This document shows positions 22,801 through 33,985 of a stretch of 64,000 nucleotides of DNA, in pieces; the first letter of the stretch is position 1; every line of letters starts with the position of its first letter. The stretch lies in contig CM070578.1 in assembly GCA_036346355.1 (NCBI GenBank), forward strand, positions 18,428,501 to 18,492,500, read 5' to 3'. Under the pieces are notes generated by a model, which did not search any database, had not been told where the DNA came from, and saw nothing but the letters and a program-made list of their open reading frames with translations. The position numbers were made by a program, and so were the translations under genes. This DNA is from Rhipidocladum racemiflorum (lineage: Eukaryota > Streptophyta > Magnoliopsida > Poales > Poaceae).

Positions 22801-24640
22801 TAGTTTGATTCTTTCTGGACAATGTCATTCCTAATCTATATAGCGGACTACAGGTAGGTCTTGTGTGCTCACCGCTGCCTTTTCCTCTGCCAAGTTACCT
22901 GTGGATACTCCATTTGGATGTGCATTCTCCGGTAAGATTCCTTGAGAGCATGCTGTTTGGAAAAGCCTAAGCATTCGCCGGCCATGTGTAAGCTCAACCA
23001 AAAGCTAGCACTTCTCAAGGAGTACATGTACATCACACACAACCTTTGTTTTGAAGCGAAGAGACGGCGAGATGCAGACATGCAGTACAGGAGCGTGGCG
23101 TGGAAGCTGGCAGAGGCGTCTACTTTGGAGGCGTGGACTTTGGCGTGCCGTGGTAGCCGGTAGGAGTATTCAATGGACTCTATTACAGTGCAGCCATGGA
23201 GGCATGGATGGAGCCATGGAGGCATGGAGCATGATGCGAGGTAGGTGAATGTATGCATCATCCAATTTATAACCAGATTGTTTTTGTACAGGAGGTATGG
23301 TCAAGTAGTGTACTTTGAGTGGAATCAAATCTGCCACCAAGTCAGTGCCACCCTAGCACCATTTATCAGTACAGTACAGTACCCCCACAATAGTACCACT
23401 AGCCTATGGCTATAGGCTGCAATGCAATGCTTCCCAACAATAACCCACAGCAAACAGAGCAGAAGCAGGGGGAAAAAATTGGGGATGGAGATGGAGGAGG
23501 AGAATGAATCAGAAGGAGATCAAGCAGAAAACAACTGAACAGGCATCATACAACTAGAGTAAATCCTTTGATCCAAGCACATCAAAAAGGACAGGAACCA
23601 AGGCAAATCAAATTGAGTTTTTCCTCACAACGTACAATTCACAGCACAATGCTCATCTTCACAGACATCTCCCCAAAACCAAAAAGAGAACAAGGGAAAA
23701 AAAAAGCTTCCTTTGATCAATAATAATCTCATGGCATCAACCCCTGCACATCTCCTGCCTCTCTTGCGCTGCATCGTTTGCAGCGGCGACAGAGGAGACC
23801 CTCGGAGTGTTGGCCACCGAGTAGAACACCACATCGCTCACGCTCCTCCTCGCGGAGATCATCCCCTGCTGCTGCTGCTGCTGCTGAGACCTCTTGCAGT
23901 GGGCAATGGCGCCCTGGATGGCCCCCTCCTCTGACCCGGCGCTGCTGCTCCGCTTCAGCGCCGGCGTTCTTGTCCGGAGGAAGAACCCGTTCGCGTTGCC
24001 GCAGGACGGCGTCGACGACGATGAGGACGACAAAGACGAGGATGAGCACAGCGGCGAGGCCACCGGCGCCGCTGCCTTCGTCGCCACCAGGCGCACCCGT
24101 CGGATGATGCCGGAGAAGGACTTGCGGTGGCTGCAGAGCTCTTCTTGATCCAGCACACTCCCCCTCCCGCCGCCGCCGCCGCCATTGCTGATGCCATTGC
24201 CAATGCCAATGTCGCTTGGCTTGGCCAAGAAGAGGGATTTGATGTACTCCCTCGACGTCCACCTCCTCATCAGCTTCAATCTCTTGGACCAAGAATACTT
24301 CTTGGCACACACCTTGGTCATGTCTTCTTCTACCTCTGCATCCGCACAAGCAAGAGCGCCCGCGTTGGTCGGCTTCTTGATCTCCTGCACCTGCACCTGC
24401 TGCTCCTGCAGCAGCTTCTGCACGAGCTGGAGCCGGGGCGGCAGGTGCAGGGGTAGGAGGTTGCCCTTGTAGAACAGCTCGTCGGCCGGTGACGCGAAGG
24501 AGGCCTCCCGGTGCTTGCTGGCGCCGCCGGTGGCCGCGCTCTGGAACTCGAACTCCCGGTGCTTGCTGGCGCCGCCGGTGGGGGTGAGGTCCATGTCGAT
24601 GTAGTCTTCTTGGATCACCATTGTGGGGGCCCTCGCCATT
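19883..24640. other. Intergenic region plus the MAKR gene; no other supported gene
   Basis: Besides the MAKR gene (separate entry), 19883-23736 holds no gene I can support. A likely MITE lies at about 20875-21106: GGGTGTGTTTAATTGG near one end and CCAAACACACCC at the other, but the flanking triplets do not match (TTA and TAG). A minus-strand open frame at 22101-21727 and its neighbours have no recognised domain. 22440-23330 shows nothing. Confidence 0.4.
23737..24639 (-). CDS. MAKR/BKI1-like membrane-associated kinase regulator
   Basis: Single exon, 300 aa. Family features in order: YIDMDL (13-18); EFEFQ (29-33); PADELFYKGNLLPLHLPPRL (51-70), the hallmark block of the group; a basic KKYSWSKRLKLMRR segment (113-126) followed by YIKSLF (132-137), the kind of Lys/Arg-rich stretch that binds the plasma membrane; and a Ser-rich region leading to AIQGAIAHCKRS (240-251), the C-terminal motif that in BKI1 binds a receptor kinase. 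Relatives inhibit or scaffold LRR receptor kinases in brassinosteroid or root signalling; which member this is cannot be told. There is a seven-Gln run after the C-terminal motif. The start at 24639 is chosen because a TATA box lies 82 bp upstream and the longer frame runs into a hAT element. A small internal duplication TGGASKHRE occurs at 21-29 and 38-46. Confidence 0.85.
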   Translation of the reverse strand: MARAPTMVIQEDYIDMDLTPTGGASKHREFEFQSAATGGASKHREASFASPADELFYKGNLLPLHLPPRLQLVQKLLQEQQVQVQEIKKPTNAGALACADAEVEEDMTKVCAKKYSWSKRLKLMRRWTSREYIKSLFLAKPSDIGIGNGISNGGGGGGRGSVLDQEELCSHRKSFSGIIRRVRLVATKAAAPVASPLCSSSSLSSSSSSTPSCGNANGFFLRTRTPALKRSSSAGSEEGAIQGAIAHCKRSQQQQQQQGMISARRSVSDVVFYSVANTPRVSSVAAANDAAQERQEMCRG

Positions 24641-24720
24641 GTTGCAAGTTGCAATCTTTGGATGGAGGGGAGAAGATCGGATGAGAAATGAGAAGAGTGA
24701 GGTGGCGGTGTGTGAGATGG

Positions 24721-24726
24721 TTTATA
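24721..24726 (-). promoter_or_regulatory. TATA box of the MAKR gene
   Basis: Minus strand reads ACCCTATAAACC. It is 82 bp before the chosen ATG, which would give a 5' leader of about 50 bp. A CT/AC-rich stretch between the TATA box and the ATG is typical of plant leaders. Confidence 0.6.
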
Positions 24727-24825
24727 GGGTTTTGGGGTTGGAGTTGGAGTATCTGTATGTATGTGATATGTGTGAGAGAGTGCGTTGTGTTTGGTTGGGG
24801 AGGAAGAGAATGCAACGGGCACAAG

Positions 24826-25347
24826 TAGAGGTGGGCATTGGGCCGGGCTTTTTTGGGCCGGCCCGAAGCACGATGGTATGGCACGGTGCAAAGCCGCGGC
24901 TGCGGTTCGGGCCGGGCCGACGCTGCTGCAGACGTCTGGTGCCGAGAACCAGGCGACGGCGACGCAGACGCGGCGATTTAGGCGGACCGTCGAGACACAC
25001 GAACGAGCACGAAATCACGGATTAAGGCTTAAAAGTTGGCGGATATTGTTGATTCAGGCATCTTCAAGCATTGCATTTATGTTTGACATTTTGTTGATGT
25101 GATTAGTCTCTTATGTAATTAAAATAGGTAGTTTAGTAGTAGTGATTTGTTTTATTTCTTTGTTCGTCACAATAGTAAAAATGGGTCGGGCTTGGCGCTG
25201 CGGCAGCAGAAGCGCAAATGGGCCGGGCTTGGGCTCAAAGTGAGTCGGGCCGGCCCGGCCCAGACGCGATGGGCCGTCGTGGCGGCGCAGTTTCGGCACG
25301 ATGGGCCCGGGCCGGGCCGGCACGGCACGGCACGACGCCCACCTCTA
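24826..25347. mobile_element. hAT-type MITE upstream of the MAKR gene
   Basis: 522 bp. Ends TAGAGGTGGGC and GCCCACCTCTA, with an exact 8-bp target duplication GGCACAAG at 24818-24825 and 25348-25355. Subterminal regions are dense in GGGCCGGGC/GGCCCGGCC, which can pair. The interior has no transposase. It lies about 100 bp upstream of the MAKR TATA box, so it may alter that promoter. Confidence 0.9.
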
Positions 25348-25355
25348 GGCACAAG

Positions 25356-26164
25356 CACGACAAACGCAAATGCAGACAGTAATGGGGAAGTTATTGTAAG
25401 CTGGCATCAGAGAGAGAGAGAGGGGGGGGAGGCATGGGGTTTGTGCGTAGGTGGCATTGCAGGTTGTGTCTCTCTTCCAATAGAAATGGCTATGCTGGAA
25501 TCATCTTGCTTTGTTTGGCTCGGTTTGGCCCTTTTTGGTTCTGGGTTTTCTTTGGTTTCTCATCTTTACATATTCTTCTCCTTTTTCCTGTTTGGCGGTG
25601 AGGAGGCAAGCGTGATACTGACAATTTTTGTGATCTAAATCTTGTTGATTCATCACCAACCACTAGCTATGCATCCATTCACTCTGTAATAGAGTACTAA
25701 ATAATAGCCTTGCTCTTATAGGGTAAGAAGGGTGGTGTTCCTTTCATTAAGAATTTTGAGCTTATAGGAGTAGAATATAAACCCTCTGATCTGAACCAAC
25801 ATGCTTGCTCAGAATCTTTTGCTCATGCCCCGGACAACAGAGGAGTAGTAGTAAAATGTTCCGGGTGAGAAGTCATATCCACGGTGCAGGCGGACAGAAG
25901 CGCGACGCCTAACGGCCTTGCAACGTCGCAATAACGCCACTCAATTCAATGCGGGTTTGTGTTCTGCCCAAGCGAAGGATGGAGGCCAGGAGAAGCAAAG
26001 CGAAGAACGGAGGCGTGTATTGGCTCCGCGTTTGATAAAGGAGTGGTCAAAAGACGTCAAGGATTAAAGATGCGGCAGTTAAGACGGCAGTAGATGTTCC
26101 AAAGCCGAGTTTTTGCTCTCTCTATTTTGTCCTTGATCTTATGTTTTCTTCTTCTTCAAATTTA
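25356..26164. other. No gene seen
   Basis: AT- and G-rich mixed sequence with a short GA microsatellite at about 25409-25426. No recognised coding or repeat structure. Confidence 0.4.
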
Positions 26165-26811
26165 GGCCATGATTGAATCGCTAGGTTAATTGTTAGCTAG
26201 TTTATCCAAATACTCCCTCCAGGTGCAAAAAAGATGTCGTTTTGGACATAGTGATGGTCAAACTTCTAAAACTTTGACTATCAATATATTTTAAAATATT
26301 TAAATTAGATACATGAAAATTATATGTGTAGACTTGTCTCGAAAGGTACTTTCATAATATTATAATTTTATTGAGTTTTATAAATATATTATAATAAAAA
26401 TTAGCGGTCAAAGTTGTGTTTTGAAGACCGTGTCGATGTCCAAAACGACATCTTTTTTGCACCTGGAGGGAGTAAGAAGACTAATAGGTGGGCTAATTTT
26501 TAGCTAACCCCTTAGCTAACAATTAGCCCATTAGCTGATGAGTAGGAACTAATTTGGGCTAATAGTAGGTAACACGCTGGAAAAAGTCTGAAATACCCTC
26601 GCGCTGGCCTTATCCTCACTTTCTCATCCGTGCATCCGCTCACCAGCGTTATGAGAGGCAGACATGCCTTTTCTAAGAAATTAGCCCAACCATTATCCAT
26701 GTATCAAAACAGCCCTGGGCTAATTTTAGATGGGCTAATTATTAACTGGCTAACAATTAGCTCTAGCCATTAGCCAGCTAACAAATAGATTTAGCCCATT
26801 CAAACATGGCC
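26165..26811. mobile_element. PIF/Harbinger-type MITE, copy B (reverse), split by a Stowaway
   Basis: Ends GGCCATGATTGAAT and CATTCAAACATGGCC, with TTA on both sides. The interior matches copies A and C in reverse orientation. A 260-bp Stowaway element sits at 26213-26472; without it the MITE is about 387 bp, like its relatives. Confidence 0.85.
26213..26472. mobile_element. Stowaway-type MITE nested in the PIF MITE
   Basis: 260 bp. Starts CTCCCTCCAGGTGCAAAAAA and ends TTTTTTGCACCTGGAGGGAG, an almost perfect long inverted repeat, with the TA duplication at 26211-26212 and 26473-26474. These are the defining marks of Stowaway (Tc1/mariner). The near-perfect termini suggest a recent insertion. 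Confidence 0.93.
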
Positions 26812-26916
26812 TTAGCTCTATCCGAACAAGATTGTAAATATGTCTCTTTTTATAGCCCCCCCCCAATCTAGCTCCCTTCCCTCATTGTTTTGTAGTTCTA
26901 GTCCTCTCCTCACGGC

Positions 26917-27568
26917 TAGGGGTGAAAACGGGTCGGATACAAGCGGATGTTGCTCTTCTCGTATCCTAACCTATATTTTTTTTTCCAGATTCGGAATCGG
27001 ATACGAGCTAACCGGATACAGATACAAATTCGGGTTAATCGGGATACGGATACAGGACAGATATGTGATGGATTCGGATCGGAAACAGATAAATATATAC
27101 GGATAATGCATGCATATATAGAGTAATATATTTTGAATTAAACCGTACGGGTACATAACCATAGTAGCAAGTTATATATATCAATCAAACCCAATATACG
27201 TCATAGAAAGAATATGATACTTTAGAATTAATATAACCAACTCAATGTCAATATAAATGGGCTCTATAAGGAAAAAAATGAGATGAAATGGGTTAGGTCT
27301 TGCTGATATCCGAATAGGAAATCCGGATATTCGATCCGAATACTCGAATAGGAAAAATCCGGATATCCAAATAGGAAATATCCGGATATTCGGATCCCGT
27401 CCCGTATTTACCGGATATTGGTTGTCCCGTATCTGATCCCATATCTGAATTCAAGTATCCGGATCCGATCCTGGATCCGACCGGATAGTAAAATCCGATC
27501 CCGTATCCAGTCATGACCGGATCCGGTCCCGGATCGGGCGGGAATTATTCGACCCGTTTTCATCCCTA
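26917..27568. mobile_element. hAT-type non-autonomous element (TAGGGGTGAAAACGG family 1)
   Basis: 652 bp. Ends TAGGGGTGAAAACGGGTCG and CGACCCGTTTTCATCCCTA; 8-bp duplications CTCACGGC and CTCACCGC differ at one base. Subterminal arrays of CCGGATAT/ATCCGGA resemble transposase-binding repeats of Ac-like elements. No transposase. Confidence 0.88.
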
Positions 27569-28484
27569 CTCACCGCGGTATCCGCCTCCTGCGCTGCTAT
27601 CTGCGGCAGCAGCCTTCCGCACTTCTCGACTGTCTTTGCGCTACCCGGTCGCCTGCCGCACTCCCCCTCCCGCCTCCTGCTCTCCCCACCGGGGGGGTCC
27701 GGCTACCGCACTGGGTGTGGGAGCATGGATACCGCGGTGAGGAGACCAAATCTAGAAAAAAAAACAGGGGAGAAAGCTAGATTTGCCAAAAAAAAAGAGA
27801 GAGGAGGTAGCTAGAAAAGAGATGAACTCAACCGTGGAAGGATTGGAAGACGACACGTGTCATCCGCTGCGGCATGAGAGCATAGTAGGTGTCAACCGCA
27901 GTGTAGAAATGTGTTCCGTTCGAATAGAAACCAAATTTATATAAAAATACTAGGCATATACACACACACACTTATTCATATGCCACCTAGGTTTGGAGGA
28001 CAACCAGCATGCCCACGTGGCAATTTATGCGAAAAGGCTCTTTCGCAAATTATAAATTACGGTTAGGTCCTTCCACTAAATTCTAAAATTATAATTAGGT
28101 CCTTCACCGGTTATTTTGAAAAAATAACACCGTATTTTCATATATTCACGAACAAGTTCTTTACCGTTTTTTTCCAATCGTGAATAGGTTCTTCCTCGTA
28201 GTTTTGAAAAAAACACCGACAACTTCCAATCAATTTTTAAAAAAATATCACCAAAAAAATTGAAAATATTTTTTTATAACAAAAATCTCGAAACAAATTT
28301 CACATAGCAGTATGACACCAGCTCAACCTAATAGGTTAAAAAATGCCTACCAACCAAACCACATCACACGCACAGCATTATCTTTTGAGCGAGTGTACGT
28401 CTCTCTCTCTCTTGCTATGTCTCAAAAATGCTGACCACCAAGGCACCAACCGGAGGTGAGTTTGTTCATTTTGATTGGCTCTTA
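27569..28484. other. No gene seen
   Basis: 27580-27740 is GC-rich and open but without a recognised product. A (CA) run at about 27959-27971 and repeated 'TTAGGTCCTTC' motifs at 28060-28200 suggest old repeat sequence. Confidence 0.35.
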
Positions 28485-29221
28485 CACCCTTCGTTCACTT
28501 TTATAAGACTCACTTTTATAAGACGTATTTTAATTTTATTCAAAAAATAATGTTACATTAAAGTTAAGAAATATATGAGAGAAAATAACTTCAATACCCC
28601 TACTTAATTATCTTAGATGAAAGTTATACTTTGTATCAGGGTTCACATTATTGACAAAAATCGCACGAAAATCACGATAATCGCACGTATCGACGCGGGA
28701 CGAAATGGTTTACCGATCGGTAAACCGAGAAAATTCAAAAAAAAATTCAAAAAATTCAAAAATTCAAAAAAATTATATGACGCAAATATCGCGATTATCG
28801 CCACATATCAAGCGATTATCGCCATATATCGAGCGATTATCGCTACAAAAGTCGACCGCACAAAAAAACTCAACATGGATGTCGATTTTCCACCGATAAT
28901 CGTCGATTTTCCACGTTTTTTGATTTTTTTTTCAAAAAAATCTGATTTTTGAATTTATGCGATTTTCGGCTCGATTTTTGCGATTACCGAATTTTACTGT
29001 TCATCCGAAAATCGCCCTATCGATAAGGTGAACCCTGCTTTGTATGGATGGTAATGAATAAATACATATGGTTGAGAGAGAATAAATAGGGGTTAGAAAA
29101 AAAAGATCGCATTAAATTTACATACAAATCTTATACTGTAAATAAGATTATTTAAAAAGTAAATCTTATACTGTAAATAAGATTACTTAAAAAGTTAATC
29201 TTATAAAAATGAAGGAGAGGG
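28485..29221. mobile_element. Stowaway-like MITE split by a hAT element
   Basis: Termini CACCCTTCGTTCACTTTTAT and TATAAAAATGAAGGAGAGGG form an imperfect inverted repeat; TA flanks both ends. Removing the hAT insertion (28638-29037 plus one duplication copy) leaves about 329 bp. Interior motifs such as ATCTTATACTGTAAATAAGATT are tandemly duplicated near the right end. Confidence 0.75.
28638..29037. mobile_element. hAT-type MITE nested in the Stowaway-like element
   Basis: 400 bp. Ends CAGGGTTCACA and GGTGAACCCTG, with the exact 8-bp duplication CTTTGTAT at 28630-28637 and 29038-29045. Subterminal CGATTATCG / AATCG-type motifs are abundant. Confidence 0.92.
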
Positions 29222-30469
29222 TAGCTTATTGTACCGTGGGCTTATTATACTGGTAAAAAGTTGCAGGCATTCATTCGGTCACAAGGGGGCAATTGTAACT
29301 TGTTTGACCAGCCTTTGGCTTTGGTCCAGAAAGAGGTTCTAACTTTAACAGTGAGGACTGAGGAGCTCTGCTCGCAGCCCAAAGGGCCCCTAGATATGTG
29401 TGCACTGGGTGCAGTGCTTTTTTAGTTGCGTGCCTTACTCCCACATGCTGTGCAAAAACCACTTTTATTTTCTTCAAGTCTAGTATCATTTTCTAGGCTT
29501 AATTAATTGATACTACTGCCTACTGTCCGATTTAGATAGGGGTTTGTTAGTTTGAAGATAATTTTATCACGTCTAAATTTAGATGTATTATAGATTTTTA
29601 GACGTGTGTTTGGTTCATAACTTTAATTTACCACATGTCTACGTGTGATAGACTCATTTTTTGCTAAACTATATCACACTTGTGACGTTGAATTTTGTTG
29701 CCATAAAAAGTACGGCCAAAAACGCTTGTCTAAAGTTATTTACGATAAAGTGAGCCTCAACCTAAAGAGAGGCTAATCTTGCTCAACCTTCAAGTTCAAG
29801 ACGGAGTAGTAGCTAGTGGGAGATGTGGGTTCCATTTGAATTTGTATGTCTATTCTTTTTAGTTAAATGAAACCTAGCCCAATATCCAACATTTGCATTC
29901 GTTCAAAAAGAAAAAAGAAAGTTCAAGTCAGATAAATATGAAATCAATAGGAACATCATAGCTAAAAACACAAGGCGCTAAGTTCCTTTATTGTTACGTA
30001 AACTTGAAGCTAAAAAGTCGTACTTTGAAGTGCACGAGGGCGTTTTGTTGTCTTACAGGACAAATGTTTGTAGGCATCTCCAAGACTCCAACAGCAACGA
30101 CTGCCTTTTCTCCCCCCTTGTGTAGAAAGATCGACAGGCGTAGCTTAGTTTGATAATAATTGAGCCCATAAGATTGAGATTCCAATAGGATTCGAGATCG
30201 AGGACAACGCAAGGAATGCAATTCTTATATGGTTTAGCAGCCTGAACCTGCGACTTAGGAACTAAACAAGATATACTATCTGGGAATACCTTTTCCTCCC
30301 CCTCCTTTCATTTCAAGCAAAAGAGAGATATTTGTAGCGCCTAAGTAACATAATGATTTGCCCACTTGGCCTAGATTCGATGTCGATTCGATATCGACTG
30401 CAGTGCTAGTTTTGAGATGGAAATTAACAAGTCTTGTTTGCTTTCTTTCGTATGAGTTTGTGTGTAGAA
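29222..30469. other. No gene seen
   Basis: 29520-29760 contains the paired blocks 'AGACGTGTGTTTGG' and 'TCTACGTGTGATAGA' and may be a degraded MITE. The rest shows nothing recognisable. Confidence 0.3.
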
Positions 30470-30958
30470 GGTTTTCCAAATCTCGGTGAAATTTTGGATA
30501 TCGGACCCCCCTCCGAGTTTTATAATCCCGGTGAAATTAAAAATACTCTAAAAAAAATTCAATGCGCCACAGTATCCTATAATCTCGCCGAGATCTCGGT
30601 AAATTTGACCGAGATTTGAATAAAAGTTGACTGGATTTGATCGAGTTTGACCGGATTGGATTCTTCGCGTCGTTTCCCATCTCGAACAGTCGGTAGATCA
30701 TAATTCCTGAGAAATTGAAAAAACGCTAAAAAATTTAAAGTGTGACGGTCCGTAAAATCTCGCCGAGATCTCGGCATTTTGGACCAAAATTTCATCTATA
30801 TGAGCCGAAATCTCAGAAATTTCGTTTCAAAAATTATCGGATTCAAATTTTATTTTTTTATTTCCGTTCTGAGTTCGTCCGAAATACCGAGATTTCATCA
30901 AAATTTCGTCTTTCGGAGGGTGCCGAGATGAAATCCGAAAATAAAAATTGAAACCCTA
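30470..30958. mobile_element. hAT-like element (CTCGGTGAAATTT family)
   Basis: 489 bp bounded by an exact 8-bp duplication GTGTAGAA (30462-30469 and 30959-30966). Ends GGTTTTCCAAATCTCGG and GAAACCCTA are only weakly inverted. The interior is built of CCGAGATCTCGG and GAAATTTCG motifs, which are palindromic. Confidence 0.7.
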
Positions 30959-31528
30959 GTGTAGAACGCTCTAGTGGTATAAGAACACTCCTAGTAATAT
31001 AAGTAAATTGGGTAATACCCCTATTATAGAGGAAGAATTGATGATTTGTCCTGTTTTAGTTGGTGGAATTGAACATTTGTTCCGTATGATTTATTGACAT
31101 GTAGCCCCAGGACATGTATGTTAGTGAGACATCACGAGACAAATGATCAATGATTACAAATAAATAAAGGTAAATCATTAATTATTCCATTGCAAACAAG
31201 ACAAGCGCAAAATGAAATATTGAAGCCCCACGTGATCCAACCTACTCCAAATAGAGTAGAGTAGAACATTTTTTCTTTCAGAAGTAGAACCTAGATGATT
31301 TGCTGATTTGATATGGTGTGCATCATAGTCATAGACGTACTTATTCACAAGACTATCCTAAATAGTAAACCCCTAGTCTCTTAGTGGTAGTAATAGAGAA
31401 TTACAAGGACAGGAAGTCAGGAAGAAAGCCTAAAGCAAAAAATAAAAAAAAAAAGAAAGATCCATCATCACTCTGCAGCACCAGTGATCATATGTAGCTA
31501 TAGAAGCTATTGTGTGCTGTGCTCATAT

Positions 31529-31778
31529 CAGGGGCGGAACTAAATATGATTACCCGGTGTCACAGGACACCGGGTAAAAAAAAATTAGTGTATATTAGTC
31601 TATATATAAAAAAAATTATTGTATGTTAGTCTATATATATAGTATATGTGAACCCCTTTGATCTAAATCTTGTGACACCGGGAGGCAAATAACAAGCAAA
31701 TAGTAAGAATAATAAATTATTATCACATATATGGTAAAGTGGTGAATCCAGATGATTTTTTCTCTAGTTCCGCCCCTG
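31529..31778. mobile_element. hAT-type MITE (CAGGGGCGGAACTA family)
   Basis: 250 bp. Ends CAGGGGCGGAACTA and TAGTTCCGCCCCTG are perfect inverted repeats; exact 8-bp duplication GCTCATAT on both sides. Confidence 0.93.
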
Positions 31779-32002
31779 GCTCATATAGAGTGTTGTTGTA
31801 CTGTGCCTAATATCATCAGTGTCATATGGTCTATGGAAGCTCGGTCAGTATGTTCGAATCGGACTAAAACCTAAGGGACCATTTGGACAATAGGTAATAA
31901 GAGGTGGAAATAGAATTAGAATACCAGGTGAGATAAATCCGGTCGATAAATGGAGATATTAAAGGATAGATTCACTCACCTTATATCTTTATCTCGTTCC
32001 TA

Positions 32003-32258
32003 TCCTTTACTTCATGCGGTCACAAATAGTTATCGTTTTGGATATAGTGATAGCCAAATTTACTAAACTTTAACTATCGATACATTTTTAAATATTTAAA
32101 TTGGATACATGAAAACTATATGTAGACTAGAAGTACTTTCATAATATTATAGTTTTATTGAGGTTTATAAATATGTTGTAATAAAAATTAGTGGTTAAAA
32201 TTGTGTTTTGAAGACCAAATCAATATTCAAAACGATAACTATTTATAACCGAAAGGAG
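32003..32258. mobile_element. Stowaway-like MITE, diverged
   Basis: About 256 bp. Inner inverted blocks AAATAGTTATCGTTTT and AAAACGATAACTATTT are exact; outer ends have diverged; TA flanks both sides. Interior is similar to 47496-47742. Confidence 0.75.
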
Positions 32259-32260
32259 TA

Positions 32261-33977
32261 TATCCCATTATTCAAACAGCCCTAAAGCTAAATAAAGGCT
32301 ACGTTATTGAGCAAATACTACTACAATAATTTATATTATAATATATTTATAAAATCCTATAAAATTATAAAAGAACTTTTCCAGACAAATTTACACATAT
32401 ATTTTTTATATGTTTAATTTAAATATTTAAAAAGATATTGATAGACGAAGTTTTCAAAATTTGACTGCAGATGTAACAAAACGGAGCAGCACAGTGGGAT
32501 GGAGCGACGAGTAAGACTGTTTTCTATGCACGTGAGTACGTGTCAGCACGTGTCTCTTGTTGTGCGCGTGCGACCGTGCTTACCTTTCGGGCCCCACATA
32601 TTCACGTGAGAAGAAGGATGGTTTTTTCCAAGCTTTTCGTGGGTTAGGGCCGCATATACAAAAGGGCCAAGCAGATTCCAAAAGAGGCAGGAGTTTGGGC
32701 CTTGTTTTCTTAGTGGGCTTTCTAATGGTGACTGGGACTCCTCCTCTGGTGGTTAGAGGAAAAAAAAAACTGAATTGGTAGCTACTCTCTCTCAATTCTA
32801 TCTCAATCCTCAAAGGATTCCTGCATATTTTGATTTTTTGCTCAAAATCTAACGCTCGGAGACTTTGATCCGCGCTTCTTGTTTGTCTTATATTTACACT
32901 TTCCCCCCATTTACGTTGCAGGTATCAATCATGTTTTCTTGTTTACAACTTCGCAGTTGCCGCTGTCAGATAATGCGTGCTGTCATATAAAGCAAAACAA
33001 GCATGGGGCAAGTCAACTGCTTCCCAAGCATAGATGTGGTTTCTTTCTCTGTACTGTCCCAGGTAATGTCATAGCCAATTTCGCCCAAATGTTGGAGCAC
33101 CTCTGCTGGCTGCCCCCCGGTACTCTCTGTCCACACTCTGCTTCTCAACATGGCATGGAAGTTTATAATCAAACAACAAAATCGGGCGTCTTTGGAGCAG
33201 CTGGACTTGTGACTATTGTCCTTTGTTCTTTCTTGTACCGCTCGCTTTCCCGCAAGGAAGAAAGCTCTGGAGATTGGAGAAGCAGCACTAATTCAGGGGC
33301 TTCGATGCCTTTCCTCATCGATGGGCTCGCCTCTCTCAGGGCAGCTGCTACTCATGGTAGTAGACATAGTTATCAATACCCTACCATTACCGACCGGTAT
33401 AATCGGTATATACCTTTTCGGCATCTAAACCTGTACAAAGTAGCCCTATATACCGTACATGTCTATATACCGGTCATACCGATCCGATACCAGTCAATAC
33501 CAACCATATCGGTTTCGATACCGATCAATACCGGCCATACCGGCTTCGATGCCGTTCAGTAGAAGTCATACCGGTGTAATTGATAATATGATCTTTTGAA
33601 TTATATGCTATACTGTTTGATAGTGCTACTATGTATTCAGAGTAATATTATAAGTGAAATTTGATATACATATAATTAAATATAGGTATACTTATAAATT
33701 TATATTATTATATTAAACCCAAAACGATAAGTCCATATGGGCCGATACCGAATTGTACTCTCCAGTATGGTACTACTCACTTCAGGGCTCACCTCTCTCA
33801 CTACATGCAGGAAGCTGAATGGAAGCTACTCCAAGAAAAGTATAAATGAGTGTTGCGGGATTACATTACACCCTTGAGAGCATCAGCCTGACAATCAATT
33901 AATGAGAGAGGAAGCTGGAGCGTCAAATGAGCCTGATCATGACCTCTCCGACCGACGTACTAGCCATTGTTATGTGG
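32261..33977. other. Repeat-rich stretch, no supported gene
   Basis: 32300-32470 is a one-sided fragment of the same Stowaway-like interior as 32003-32258. An open frame at 32879-33562 has no recognised domain and its 3' third overlaps a field of CCGGTATACC/ATACCGGTC motifs (33370-33770) that looks like the subterminal repeats of a hAT-type element whose ends I could not fix. Confidence 0.4.
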
Positions 33978-33985
33978 GCTATAGC

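Noticed and set aside
24640..24891. 84-residue N-terminal extension of the MAKR protein
   Set aside because: The upstream ATG lies inside the hAT element and above the TATA box; family similarity begins at the Met at 24639.
32879..33562. 227-aa plus-strand frame
   Set aside because: No recognised domain; the last third is made of CCGGTATACC transposon-type repeats.
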